From positions 660,001-724,000 of the forward strand of contig NZ_RQHK01000002.1 of assembly GCF_004770475.1 (NCBI RefSeq): 64,000 nucleotides of DNA, written 5' to 3'. How positions within the stretch are numbered: the stretch's first letter is position 1; each line of letters opens with the position of its first letter. The notes below the pieces were generated by a model. That model did not search any database. It was given only the letters and a program-made list of their open reading frames with translations, and was not told where the DNA came from. Source of the DNA: Leptospira mtsangambouensis (GTDB taxonomy: Bacteria; Spirochaetota; Leptospiria; Leptospirales; Leptospiraceae). Positions 1 through 8,737 of this stretch are shown one piece after another. Position numbers and translations under genes: made by a program.

Positions 1-484
1 TTGTATGGCCAATTTCAATTCCATTGCCTAGATAACCGGAATAAAGAATTCCTTTGTCTACAAAACCACCACCCACACCGGTTCCAAGAGTAATGATGAG
101 TTGTGATTCTGTATTTTGATAAACACCGAAGTAGGCCTCACCAAGAGCAGCGCAGTTCGCATCATTTTCATACCAAACAGGTAGAGAAAATTCTTTTTTG
201 AGTTCTTCTCCTATCGGTAAGTTTTTTAGGCCTTGCAGATTGGCACTGGATATCATAATCCCTTGTTCATTGTTTAAGGGGCCAGGAGATCCAACACCGA
301 TTCCAATTGCATCGGCTACTAGCGGACGAATGGTATCTTTTAAAATTTCTAAAAAACTTTGGTTGTCTAAATGCTCTGGTGTGGGGGAAACAAGGGATTT
401 TAGTTCTTTTCCCGTTTCTTCAAAGAGGCTTACTTTGATGCTCCCTCCACCGATATCCACTCCGATGGCATTTCGCAAACTCAT
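1..484 (-). CDS. ROK-family sugar kinase / glucokinase-like protein (3' end cut by window edge)
   Basis: About 161 N-terminal residues are visible, starting at the ATG on 484-482. The N-terminus carries the ASKHA phosphate-1 motif ([16 protein letters not shown]). Later come [10 protein letters not shown], an NDAN segment, the glycine-rich [12 protein letters not shown] motif, and at the window edge GIEIGH, which corresponds to the E-I-G-H signature of ROK proteins. Family members phosphorylate glucose or other hexoses with ATP in the cytoplasm, or act as repressors. There is no N-terminal helix-turn-helix, so a kinase is more likely than a repressor. The start overlaps the stop of the upstream ABC ATPase gene (ATGA), so the two are probably translationally coupled. 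The sugar specificity cannot be read from this fragment. Confidence 0.85.
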   Translation of the reverse strand, partial: MSLRNAIGVDIGGGSIKVSLFEETGKELKSLVSPTPEHLDNQSFLEILKDTIRPLVADAIGIGVGSPGPLNNEQGIMISSANLQGLKNLPIGEELKKEFSLPVWYENDANCAALGEAYFGVYQNTESQLIITLGTGVGGGFVDKGILYSGYLGNGIEIGHT

Positions 485-1152
485 TCTCCCTTAATGACTT
501 GGTCGAATTTCCCTTGTTTCATTTCATAAACAGTTTGGGCATCGAAGGCAAGTTTCATATCATGTGTGACAAGGATAATGGAATGATTTCGTTTGTTGTA
601 TTCATTTAATAGGAGTTGGACCAAATAACTATTTTCTGGATCCAAATCTCCAGAAGGTTCATCGGCAAATAGGATAGCTGGATCGTTGATGAGTGACCGA
701 GCAATTGCCGCTTTTTGGATTTGTCCTCCCGACAAAGTACGAGGAAGGGAATTTTGTATGTCACCTAACTTTAAATGTTCGATCAAATAATCGCATTTAC
801 GAATATAGTCATCATTCGAAAATTTACGTGTAAAGAGAGCTGGCAAAAGGATGTTTTCCCTGATTGTAAGGTTTCCGACAAGTTCGGAAAATTGAAAAAC
901 GAGTCCTAGGTCACGAGCCCGGATTTCCGCCAGTTCTTGTTTTGATATTTGCGAAAGTTTGATTTGGTCATAAAGGATGTCACCTTCTGTCGGAGAAAGC
1001 ATCCCAGTGAGCATCGAGAGCAAAGTAGTTTTGCCTGAACCGGATGGTCCAATGATGGCAACATAGTCACCTTGGTTCACATCGAAACTCACGGAACTGA
1101 CTGCTTCTTCTTTGCCAAATCGTTTGGTCAAATTGTGAACACGGAGTAACAT
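481..1152 (-). CDS. ABC transporter ATP-binding protein (LolD/MacB-type)
   Basis: A 223-residue ATPase from the ATG at 1152 ([13 protein letters not shown]). The frame is open for 34 more codons upstream, but those codons overlap the permease gene and look unlike an ABC N-terminus. Walker A is [11 protein letters not shown], the signature is LSGGQ, and Walker B is [13 protein letters not shown] followed by the H-loop in VTHDMKL. Length and the LTKRFG...VSFDV opening fit the LolD/MacB/FtsE class, which powers extrusion through FtsX-like permeases rather than solute import. It overlaps the permease stop (TAATG) and the downstream ROK gene start (ATGA), so the three genes form one operon. The substrate is unknown. 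Confidence 0.9.
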   Translation of the reverse strand: MLLRVHNLTKRFGKEEAVSSVSFDVNQGDYVAIIGPSGSGKTTLLSMLTGMLSPTEGDILYDQIKLSQISKQELAEIRARDLGLVFQFSELVGNLTIRENILLPALFTRKFSNDDYIRKCDYLIEHLKLGDIQNSLPRTLSGGQIQKAAIARSLINDPAILFADEPSGDLDPENSYLVQLLLNEYNKRNHSIILVTHDMKLAFDAQTVYEMKQGKFDQVIKGE

Positions 1153-1760
1153 TATTTTTGTCTCCGAATTGATTTGTAAGGATCGATGAAAGAACTGATC
1201 CCGATGGTGGGAACAGAAACAAGAAGACCTAATGTGATAAAGAGAACCAAACAAGAAAAAACGGATTTGATTTCGTTAATGAACCCGAAGTCTGCTGGTG
1301 GATTTAAATAAGCAAGATTTATCAGGATCGCCATTAGGAAACTTGGTAAAAATAGGAAAAATAAGGACAAAGAGTGGAGCCAAATACAACCCAATCGGTT
1401 TCCTCCAATGGCCATCATCACTCCAATGTCACCAAGACCATGAAGGCAATGAAAGAAAAAGAGAGCCATCAGTGCAAAACTCGTGGAATAAAAAAGAATC
1501 TGCGGAGATTGGTCAAAGGAAACGATACTAGTAAGGGACACACCTCCATACAAATGGAAGTGTGTCCGAATAGTGAGTAAAAAGAATGTAAAAACTAGGG
1601 CACCGACGAGGCCATAGGCTGCCGAGTAGAGTCGATCCCGGAAGAGAAGTCGAAGAGCGAACGAAATGTAGGTGAGTTGTATCACTTCCAGGACAGAATT
1701 GACGTAAGACTCTTTTTTACCAACTAAAATAGGAAAATAGGAAGTAAGCGAATTTGGCAT
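1152..1760 (-). CDS. Short FtsX-like ABC permease
   Basis: About 202 residues with four hydrophobic segments: roughly residues 45-65, 88-112, 128-150 and 168-190. The C-terminus [10 protein letters not shown] resembles the P-x-x-x-I-R tail of FtsX/MacB permease domains. The segment [15 protein letters not shown] fits the coupling region of such permeases, usually written as G-A-x-x-x-x-I. It is only one FtsX core with no large periplasmic domain, so the active transporter would be a homodimer or need another partner. The gene precedes its ATPase with a TAATG overlap. The start is uncertain: the ATG at 1760 overlaps the divergent gene at 1754, and an internal GTG near residue 26 would remove that overlap. 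Confidence 0.7.
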   Translation of the reverse strand: MPNSLTSYFPILVGKKESYVNSVLEVIQLTYISFALRLLFRDRLYSAAYGLVGALVFTFFLLTIRTHFHLYGGVSLTSIVSFDQSPQILFYSTSFALMALFFFHCLHGLGDIGVMMAIGGNRLGCIWLHSLSLFFLFLPSFLMAILINLAYLNPPADFGFINEIKSVFSCLVLFITLGLLVSVPTIGISSFIDPYKSIRRQK

Positions 1761-3298
1761 TTTTTATCTTTGTGGGAGCAGCTGTGATTATGCTCGGGTT
1801 TCTTTTGACCTTCATTGTAGGGCAAAGAAGGGATAGTTATGCCAAGGCTTTAAGTCTTGCCACTCTAGGGAATTTTCTAGACGCAAGGGCTCTCGTTCGG
1901 GAAAAGCTGGAAGAAGACCACCAAAACCCCTATGGCCACTATGTAATGGCAAAAATCTATGCCATGGAGAATGACCCCTTAAACGAAGCCAAACACCTCG
2001 AAATCATTAAAAAAAACAATCGGTATACAAAAGAAATCGATTCCGTAACGGTTTCAAACCGAATCGCAGAAATCTATTACACTAAAGATTTTTTTGAAGA
2101 GGCTTTTTTTCATTATTTAGATACCCTTCAGGCAGACCGTTCGAATCCCATTGCCTGCCTTCGGTTGGGGTTTATGGCCCTCGGACAAAAAGAATTTAAA
2201 ATTGCAGACCATTTTTTCTCAAGGATCCCGGAAGAAAAAATCAATCTCTCCTCTTACTTCATTGCACGTGGTGTGATCTCCGGTGTGACAGGAGGGGGAA
2301 AGGAAAGGGAATACTTTGAAAAGGCATACAAATTAGAGAAGTCTCCTGTTTCTGGATTTTTATATGCCTTATCTTTATCGCGGGAGAACAAACATAAAGA
2401 TGCTGTGAAAACGGCTGTGGCCATCAGCGAACAGATCGAAGATGAATTTGTACGTTTTACTCTCTTCCAGTTTTTAATGACAGAAGCCATCCTCATGCAA
2501 AACTTTCCAGAGGCATTAAAGTATGGGCGTTTGTGTTTGGAAATGGCAAGGCTCAATGCTTGGCCGAGTGAGATCATCGAAACAAGCATTCACTTTGCAA
2601 TGATTACTGTGTATATGGGAAGGTTTGATGATGCGTCCGAATATTTGATTGAAGCGGAGGCAGAGCGGTTGGATGATCCCGACGTTGTGGCCCTTGCCAA
2701 TTTAAAATTTAGGTTGGAGCGGGGAACAGGGACTGTTGAATCATTAACTCATGAATATGATCTATCGCGGGAACTCAATTTATTATCTGTAAACTTATTT
2801 CCTAACTCTAGATACTTTGAACTAAGTGGAATGCGTTCTTCCAAACCATTCAATATCAAAGGGATGGTGGATGATGCGGGTAAAAAACTAACATCCAAGT
2901 TGGATATGCTCGGTCTCGATAAGTTTGAAAAGTTCATTAGCCTTCCTGGAACCAATTTTAAAAACCAAGCCACTCGTATGGTCATGAGTATGGGGTATCG
3001 AGTCACAAAAGAAATGTCGAACCCTGAAGCAGACGGTGTGAATTTACTTGCCTCTTCCAAAGAAGATGTAAACAAAAGAGCACTTTTCCGTGTACGTAAA
3101 TGGAAAGATGCAAAAGTTTCCGATGTTTTTTTACGTGAGATGACAAACCAAATGGAAGAGTTGGGTGCCACCAAAGGATATGTGATTGGTAATTTTGATG
3201 TCACGGAAGGAGGGAAAAAAATCATCGCAGCGAGTAATGGTGCCCTCGAGATGTACAGTGGGGATCTATTCGAGGACCTTCTCAACAAAACAATGTGA
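1754..3298 (+). CDS. Membrane-anchored TPR protein with C-terminal Mrr-like (degenerate PD-(D/E)XK) domain
   Basis: A 514-residue protein. An N-terminal membrane anchor (residues about 2-22) is followed by TPR-like helical repeats at about 25-320, for example ALVREKLEEDHQNPYGHYVM and AFFHYLDTLQADRSNPIACL. The last ~115 residues resemble an Mrr/restriction-endonuclease fold: a GYRVTKE strand, an EADGVNLLAS segment at the position of the catalytic Asp, a FRVRKW strand where Mrr has Q-x-K, and a helix ending in GYVIGNFDVTEGGKKI. The catalytic Q/E and K both appear as R, so the domain is probably not a nuclease. The start is non-ATG (TTG 1754; alternatives GTG 1772 and ATG 1790). The downstream lipoprotein overlaps by TGATG. 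Function unknown. Confidence 0.65.
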   Translation: MAFFIFVGAAVIMLGFLLTFIVGQRRDSYAKALSLATLGNFLDARALVREKLEEDHQNPYGHYVMAKIYAMENDPLNEAKHLEIIKKNNRYTKEIDSVTVSNRIAEIYYTKDFFEEAFFHYLDTLQADRSNPIACLRLGFMALGQKEFKIADHFFSRIPEEKINLSSYFIARGVISGVTGGGKEREYFEKAYKLEKSPVSGFLYALSLSRENKHKDAVKTAVAISEQIEDEFVRFTLFQFLMTEAILMQNFPEALKYGRLCLEMARLNAWPSEIIETSIHFAMITVYMGRFDDASEYLIEAEAERLDDPDVVALANLKFRLERGTGTVESLTHEYDLSRELNLLSVNLFPNSRYFELSGMRSSKPFNIKGMVDDAGKKLTSKLDMLGLDKFEKFISLPGTNFKNQATRMVMSMGYRVTKEMSNPEADGVNLLASSKEDVNKRALFRVRKWKDAKVSDVFLREMTNQMEELGATKGYVIGNFDVTEGGKKIIAASNGALEMYSGDLFEDLLNKTM

Positions 3299-3930
3299 TG
3301 AAATTTCAAAACCTACGTATTTCTTTTTTTGTTTTATTCTTATTTGTTTTCCATCATTGCCAAATCCAAACAAGTGGAAGCGAACCAAGTGATGGAAAAT
3401 CCAATCCGCAAAAAGAAACCAAAGATCTAAATTCTTCTACAAATCCAGAAAAGAAAGAACTCATTTGTCCCATACCTTTAGTTTTAGGTAAAATTTATGG
3501 AACTTCCATTTCCAAATTTGACCAAACTGTCATTTTTTCCGAATTAAGAATTTTACTTTCTGATCTTTGTGAAAGGAAATTCCACCACCTCATCTCTCTC
3601 GTTCATCCTAGCAAAGGTTTGTATGTTGATGCCAAAGGGTATTGGTCTGTCGAGGAAGTGAAAAATGACCTAAACGATCCATACGGATATTTTCAGGTTT
3701 ATTATTTTGACCAAGAGAAGTTGGATCAAAAAAAAGGAAGTTTCGGAAATTTGACTGTTCGTGATGTATTTTCTTTCGCCAAACAAGTAGTAGTTGATAT
3801 TTTTGTAAGTTCTAGTGAAGAGGTGGAGGTTAAATTTCGGTTTGAGGAAAATCCAAAACTGGAACGATATTTAATTAATCCAAGTTTTATCAAAGTGGAG
3901 GGACATTGGTATCTCCTCCGAATGTTTTGA
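3298..3930 (+). CDS. Predicted lipoprotein, function unknown
   Basis: A 210-residue protein starting at the ATG on 3298-3300, which overlaps the stop of the preceding TPR gene (TGATG). The signal peptide is short and phenylalanine-rich and ends in VFHHC, with Cys21 the likely lipidated residue; this relaxed lipobox is usual in spirochaetes. A Ser/Lys/Asn-rich linker (about 25-55) leads to a mixed alpha/beta domain with no motif I recognise. Overlap with the TPR/Mrr-like gene suggests shared expression and perhaps an envelope partnership. The gene converges on ruvA with one base between the stops. Confidence 0.75.
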   Translation: MKFQNLRISFFVLFLFVFHHCQIQTSGSEPSDGKSNPQKETKDLNSSTNPEKKELICPIPLVLGKIYGTSISKFDQTVIFSELRILLSDLCERKFHHLISLVHPSKGLYVDAKGYWSVEEVKNDLNDPYGYFQVYYFDQEKLDQKKGSFGNLTVRDVFSFAKQVVVDIFVSSSEEVEVKFRFEENPKLERYLINPSFIKVEGHWYLLRMF

Positions 3931-3931
3931 G

Positions 3932-4531
3932 TTATCTGGTTCCAGTAATCACTTGTTTTACTATCTCTGATGCGGTTGCGAGTGGATTTATTTTTTTGAC
4001 ATCGGACACTTGTTTTGTGGCTGTTTTTTCATCAAATCCAAGTTGGATGAGGGCAAGTGTTGCCAGATCTGTTTCTCTGTCTTCTGGATCTGTTTTTGCA
4101 GATTCATCACTTAAAAAGATTTCTAGTTTTTTTAGGTTTTGTTTGATTTCAAAAAGAATTTTTTCTGAGGTTTTACCTTTTACTTTTGGAATTTTTTCCA
4201 AAGTTTTTCTGTCATCTTCTTTGGCAATTTTGTACAAATCGTCTGCTTGAAAAAAAGATAAAATTTTTAAGGCAGTGAGTTCTCCAATTCCATGCAAAGA
4301 TTTGATGAGTTGGAAAAGTTCCCTGTCTTTTCTTGTTGAAAATCCAAACAAACGTTCTCCTCTGTCTGTGATGGAATGAAAGATATGTAAAAAAATCTCT
4401 TCTTTCATTTTGTCCTTACATTCTAAATGTAAAGGAAAAGGAATATGGATTTCGTATCCGACACCTGCTACATCAAGGACCAGGTGATCCATTTCTAATT
4501 GAATTAATTTCCCACGTAAACTTGCAATCAT
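3932..4531 (-). CDS. ruvA: Holliday junction branch migration complex subunit RuvA
   Basis: A 199-residue protein of standard RuvA length. It opens with the OB-fold sequence MIASLRGKLIQLEMDHLVLD and VAGVGYEIHIP. Two helix-hairpin-helix motifs follow (LHGIGELTALKIL and IPKVKGKTSEKIL). The C-terminal domain III that binds RuvB (LATLALIQLGFDEKTATKQV) is present. RuvA tetramers bind four-way DNA junctions and load the RuvB helicase during recombination and repair. ruvB and ruvC are not in this window, so the gene stands alone. Confidence 0.96.
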   Translation of the reverse strand: MIASLRGKLIQLEMDHLVLDVAGVGYEIHIPFPLHLECKDKMKEEIFLHIFHSITDRGERLFGFSTRKDRELFQLIKSLHGIGELTALKILSFFQADDLYKIAKEDDRKTLEKIPKVKGKTSEKILFEIKQNLKKLEIFLSDESAKTDPEDRETDLATLALIQLGFDEKTATKQVSDVKKINPLATASEIVKQVITGTR

Positions 4532-4670
4532 CGTATCGGTTCCGCTTCCAAATTCTAGGAATCTATCTCTTTGGCGACAACTCTTTTGTTTTCTATCCTA
4601 GGTATAAGGGACATCTGTGTGATTGAGGTTCTCCTTTGTCTGGTTTTACAAAGAAAAGGAGGTTGAATTT

Positions 4671-6581
4671 TTGTATCCATCTTGTAAAACCAATGAGGTG
4701 AAACGAATCCGGTTATCAAAAAATCCTACTCTGGCACAGTATCTCACTTTGGCAGATTTATTTAAAAATTTACCGCATACGGTTCTTCGGGAAATGAAGG
4801 ACCAAACAGTTCGGGAATATTTAGTAGGGGGCGAGATCTTATTCGAAGAAAACTCTGAAGGGAATGATTTATATATTTTGGCTGCAGGCAAACTTCGTTA
4901 TGAAAAACGAGGTGCTGACGGGTCCATTCGTGACGTTGGTGAATTCAAACGACTTGATATCATTGGAGAACTAAGTTTGTTCACTGGAGAAAAACGTTCT
5001 GCCACAGTGAAAGCAATTCGCGATTCCGAACTGCTTCGAGTTCCAAGAGATGTGGCTTTGTCCATTTTACTCAAATACCCTGAGAGTCTTTTGCAAATCA
5101 CAAAAATCATCGCCGAACGTTTGGCGAATGCAAAAAAAGAAAATCAGGAATTTGTTCCGCTTTCTCGAACCTTTTCTATTTTAACAGCTCTTCCAAAAAA
5201 TTCCTTGGATGAAATCATTCATAAAATTGGTCTAGTATTCCTAAGGTACGGATCTTTTTGTGTTGTAGATGAAAAGGTATTTTTAGACCGAACAAGCGAA
5301 TTGCAGTCGTTAGATGAAAAAGACAGAGAACCTTGGATCATCCGTTTTTTTTCTCAAATGGAAGCAGAATATGATTTTGTTTTTTACCTCTTAGAAGACA
5401 AAAAAGAATTCACTACTTGGTCGGAGAGAGCACTTCGTCAATCTGATTCTATTTTATTCATCAAAGAAGCAACGGCAGATCCAAACTGCATTCAGTTAGA
5501 ATCTCTTCTCGATAAAAAACAAATCAAAGAAAGAAACCAAATTCTCGTCCTTCTCCAACCGAACGCAGTGGATGTGGTTCCAGGCACCATCAAACATTTA
5601 CAAAAAAGAAAGTTCCAACGCCACTACCATGTGCATTTTGACCGCTTGGATACCTGGGAAAGATTGGGAAGGGGTTTACTTGGAAAATCCATTGGCCTAG
5701 CCCTGGGAGGTGGTGGTGCCAAAGGATTTGCTCATTTAGGTGTTTTGCGGGCGTTAGAAGAAAACAAAACTCCTATCGATATGGTTTCAGGAACTAGCGC
5801 TGGAGCTATTTTTTCTGCTCTCATTGCGATGGGCGAAACGAGTAAAGGCAGTGAAGAAAAAGCAAAGGCATTTTGGATCTCCAAAGACTTGTTAAATGAA
5901 TATACAATTCCTGTTTTATCACTGACCACAGGTAAAAAATATACGGAAGCCATTCGGCAATTTTTTGGATCCATCCAAATCGAAGATTTATGGATTCCTT
6001 ATTTTGCCATTGCAACTGATTTATCACATTCAGAAATTCATGTCTTTGACAAAGGAGATTTATGGAAGGCAATTCGAGCAAGCACCTCCATTCCCGGAGT
6101 GGTCCCTCCTTTTATTGATGAGGGAGTTGTGTATGTCGATGGAGGAGTGCTTGATAATGTTCCAGGAATTGCCCTGAAAGAACGAGGTGTGGGAAAGATC
6201 ATTTCTGTAGATGTTTTTGGTGATATTTATCCTGACCAAGACCGGGAATTATCTTCTTATTTTGATAAAACAAATCCAGGGGTGATGACAAATCCTCTGA
6301 CCCAAATGACTAACTTAATTAACTTTAATGAAATTTTAAGACCCAAGTTTCCACCCATTGGGGACATTATCATTCGATCTATCTTGGCTTCGAGTAGGGA
6401 TCGGATCCGACAAACAGAAAAGATATCAGATTTGTTTTTGCAAATTCCAACGAATAACTTTGGACTTTTGGATTGGTTTGCTTATGAACGTCTCATTGAA
6501 CTGGGATATGTATCTTCTGTTGATAAAATCATTAGGAGTCGGGAGAAATTTTTAAATCCTACTTTACAATCAATTCTTTAG
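4671..6581 (+). CDS. Cyclic-nucleotide-binding patatin phospholipase (NTE/RssA-like)
   Basis: About 636 residues. I place the start at the TTG on 4671 because GGAGG lies eight bases upstream (4658-4662); the frame is open from a TTG at 4623, but that has no ribosome site. Residues about 25-145 form a cNMP-binding domain (ending FKRLDIIGELSLFTGEKRSA). A linker region (150-335) comes next. The patatin domain follows, with the oxyanion loop GGGGAKGFAHLGVL, nucleophile motif GTSAG (near 373) and DGG (near 489) supplying the Ser-Asp dyad. The architecture matches bacterial neuropathy-target-esterase homologues, lysophospholipases thought to act at the inner membrane. It heads a run with the NlpC/P60 and second patatin genes. 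Confidence 0.9.
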   Translation: MYPSCKTNEVKRIRLSKNPTLAQYLTLADLFKNLPHTVLREMKDQTVREYLVGGEILFEENSEGNDLYILAAGKLRYEKRGADGSIRDVGEFKRLDIIGELSLFTGEKRSATVKAIRDSELLRVPRDVALSILLKYPESLLQITKIIAERLANAKKENQEFVPLSRTFSILTALPKNSLDEIIHKIGLVFLRYGSFCVVDEKVFLDRTSELQSLDEKDREPWIIRFFSQMEAEYDFVFYLLEDKKEFTTWSERALRQSDSILFIKEATADPNCIQLESLLDKKQIKERNQILVLLQPNAVDVVPGTIKHLQKRKFQRHYHVHFDRLDTWERLGRGLLGKSIGLALGGGGAKGFAHLGVLRALEENKTPIDMVSGTSAGAIFSALIAMGETSKGSEEKAKAFWISKDLLNEYTIPVLSLTTGKKYTEAIRQFFGSIQIEDLWIPYFAIATDLSHSEIHVFDKGDLWKAIRASTSIPGVVPPFIDEGVVYVDGGVLDNVPGIALKERGVGKIISVDVFGDIYPDQDRELSSYFDKTNPGVMTNPLTQMTNLINFNEILRPKFPPIGDIIIRSILASSRDRIRQTEKISDLFLQIPTNNFGLLDWFAYERLIELGYVSSVDKIIRSREKFLNPTLQSIL

Positions 6582-6596
6582 GTTATCATAGAAAGT

Positions 6597-7847
6597 ATGT
6601 CTTTGCATCGTTACTTTCCTTTGGTTTTTCTTCTTTGTTTTTTTACTTTTGGACAAAGACCTTCTCTTTGGGCACAAAACTTGGATTCCTTGGTGGAATC
6701 CGTTTATAATAAACAAGAATCCCTTCTGATTCGTAATGAAATACGCAAACGTTTAGGAGATCGTGCCAACGAACCTTCCATCAAAGAAATTGTAAAATCC
6801 TTACGAGTTTGGGCAGCATTTGAGTCAATGCCCGCTTCGGAATTTGCAGAGGAGGTCGAAAGGTTTGTCATTTTAAAAGATTATGGTTTGAATTGGGAAG
6901 AAACAGAAGAATTGATTCCTTACTTTATCACAGCCAAACCAAACAAAAAAGACATTCCTTACTTGGGTAAGTTTTTCAAAGAGATGGCCCTTTCCAAAGT
7001 TTCGGAAGAAACAGTTTTCGAAATCTTAAGACTTGCTAAATCTAAAGAATGGAGTGGTGCCTCCGTTCTTGTTGCAGGAAGATTGGTTGTATTATCACAA
7101 AAAAAAGAATCCAATTCTTTTCTCACACTCAAACGTTTGGAACCAGTTCTTCCGAAACAATTTGAAAATTTAAGTGAAGAGAAAAAATCAAAGTTTTTTA
7201 AAGACTGGCATTCACTTTCATTAGGAAAGATTGAGGAAACACACTGGGAGACCATCAAAACAGATACCATTCAATTGAGTTCCAAACAAATGGAAAAAGA
7301 AAACTTTCAAACTTCAGAAAGACGAACTGAAATTATATGGAATGAACAAGGAGAATGGGTCACAAAAGAACGTCCTAAACTTGATCCCAATCTTATTTTT
7401 TTAGAAGAACAAACAGTCACTTTGCCACAAGTAGGAAGCGGTGATAAGGATAAACGTAAGTTAGTGGATCCAGTGGGTCGCCAGTGGATTGGAACACCCT
7501 ATCTTTACGGTGGGTATTCAAAACGAGGTGTTGACTGTTCTGGTTTGACCAAGTCGATTCTTACCGATCCAAAAATTGGAATGAATGAGAGGATGATCCC
7601 AAGGTCTGCCAGAGACCAAGCGCAGATTGGAAAGTCTGTTTCAAGGGATGGACAACAAATTGGAAATTTAGTATTTTTCTCCGCATCACCAAATACAAGT
7701 AAAATTACACATGTAGGAATGGTTTTGGACAATGATAATTTTATTCATGCATCGACTAGCAGAGGTGTGGTGATCCAATCCTTAAATGAAAAATGGTGGA
7801 AGGAGAGGTATGTGACAGGTCGAGATATTTTTACGGTAGGGAAATAG
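6597..7847 (+). CDS. Secreted NlpC/P60 (C40) peptidase
   Basis: A 416-residue protein with an N-terminal signal peptide (hydrophobic 8-24, cleavage near LWAQN). A helical region of about 270 residues has no family I recognise. The C-terminal ~135 residues are an NlpC/P60 domain: WIGTPYLYGG, the catalytic Cys in VDCSGLT (near 312), the His in THVGMVL (near 371) and a following IHAS segment. Such enzymes cut gamma-D-Glu-diaminopimelate or related bonds in peptidoglycan peptides. It starts 15 bases after one patatin gene and ends one base before another, which suggests coordinated envelope turnover. Confidence 0.9.
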   Translation: MSLHRYFPLVFLLCFFTFGQRPSLWAQNLDSLVESVYNKQESLLIRNEIRKRLGDRANEPSIKEIVKSLRVWAAFESMPASEFAEEVERFVILKDYGLNWEETEELIPYFITAKPNKKDIPYLGKFFKEMALSKVSEETVFEILRLAKSKEWSGASVLVAGRLVVLSQKKESNSFLTLKRLEPVLPKQFENLSEEKKSKFFKDWHSLSLGKIEETHWETIKTDTIQLSSKQMEKENFQTSERRTEIIWNEQGEWVTKERPKLDPNLIFLEEQTVTLPQVGSGDKDKRKLVDPVGRQWIGTPYLYGGYSKRGVDCSGLTKSILTDPKIGMNERMIPRSARDQAQIGKSVSRDGQQIGNLVFFSASPNTSKITHVGMVLDNDNFIHASTSRGVVIQSLNEKWWKERYVTGRDIFTVGK

Positions 7848-7848
7848 G

Positions 7849-8736
7849 ATGGGAAAAAGAGCACTTGTATTGTCTGGAGGAGGGGCTAGAGGAGCCTACC
7901 AGGCAGGGGTTTTGCGGTATTTAGAAGAAATTCACTGGAAACCCGATATCATTTGTGGAACATCCGTTGGTGCTATCAATGCATGTGCCATTGGTTCTGG
8001 AATGAATTCTAGTCGATTGTCTGAATTATGGCTTCGGCTAAACCAAAAAAATATCATGCGTTATTCGATTTGGAATATGTTAAAAGGACTTTTCCGAAAA
8101 AAATACTATCCACTTGTGGAAACCTATCCCTTAAAAAAATTCATTCATGAAAATTTAGATTTCACAAAACTCAATGAATCCAAAACGAAAGTAATTATTT
8201 CTGCAGTTAATATTCTTAGTTCCGAGCTTAAGTTTTTTGAAAATCCTAACTTACAAATTGAACATATACTTGCCTCCTCTGCCATCCCGATGATTTTTCC
8301 ATGGCAGATCATTGAGGGAGAACCTTATTGGGACGGAGGAGTGATGGCAAACACTCCCATCTTGCCCGCCCTCACACATGAAGCTTCCGAAATTGTTGTG
8401 GTCTTACTTTCACCAGTTGGTGGCATGCGAGTGATGGATGCACCCAAAACAAAAGACGAAGCTTTGGAAAGATTATTTGAATTGTATCTTCTTGGCTCTT
8501 ACCGAAGTGTTGAACAGGGTTTAGAATATAGAAAATCAGTGATGAAGGGACTTACTCCCATTGAAAATTTTTTATTAGGTTTACGAACCGAATTTAAAAA
8601 TGCAAAAATTTCAGTAATCGCACCAAAACAAATGTTAGGTTTGGTAAGCATTTTAAATTTTAAAAAAGATCAGGCGGAACTTTTGTTAAAACAAGGTTAC
8701 GAAGATGCAAAAGATTTTTTTACGAAAAAAGCTTAA
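7849..8736 (+). CDS. Patatin-like phospholipase
   Basis: A 295-residue single-domain patatin. It opens with the glycine-rich oxyanion loop LSGGGARGAYQAGVL. The nucleophile elbow is GTSVG (near residues 37-41) and the catalytic Asp lies in WDGGVMANTP (near 162). There is no signal peptide, so it probably acts from the cytoplasm on membrane lipids. It starts one base after the NlpC/P60 stop, and its stop lies one base from the stop of the convergent histidine kinase gene, so no separate terminator is visible. It is distinct from the larger cNMP-linked patatin in the same run and is not an obvious recent duplicate. Confidence 0.92.
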   Translation: MGKRALVLSGGGARGAYQAGVLRYLEEIHWKPDIICGTSVGAINACAIGSGMNSSRLSELWLRLNQKNIMRYSIWNMLKGLFRKKYYPLVETYPLKKFIHENLDFTKLNESKTKVIISAVNILSSELKFFENPNLQIEHILASSAIPMIFPWQIIEGEPYWDGGVMANTPILPALTHEASEIVVVLLSPVGGMRVMDAPKTKDEALERLFELYLLGSYRSVEQGLEYRKSVMKGLTPIENFLLGLRTEFKNAKISVIAPKQMLGLVSILNFKKDQAELLLKQGYEDAKDFFTKKA

Positions 8737-8737
8737 T

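Noticed and set aside
198..494. 98-codon open frame on the plus strand
   Set aside because: It lies opposite the ROK kinase, whose motifs are unmistakable on the minus strand.
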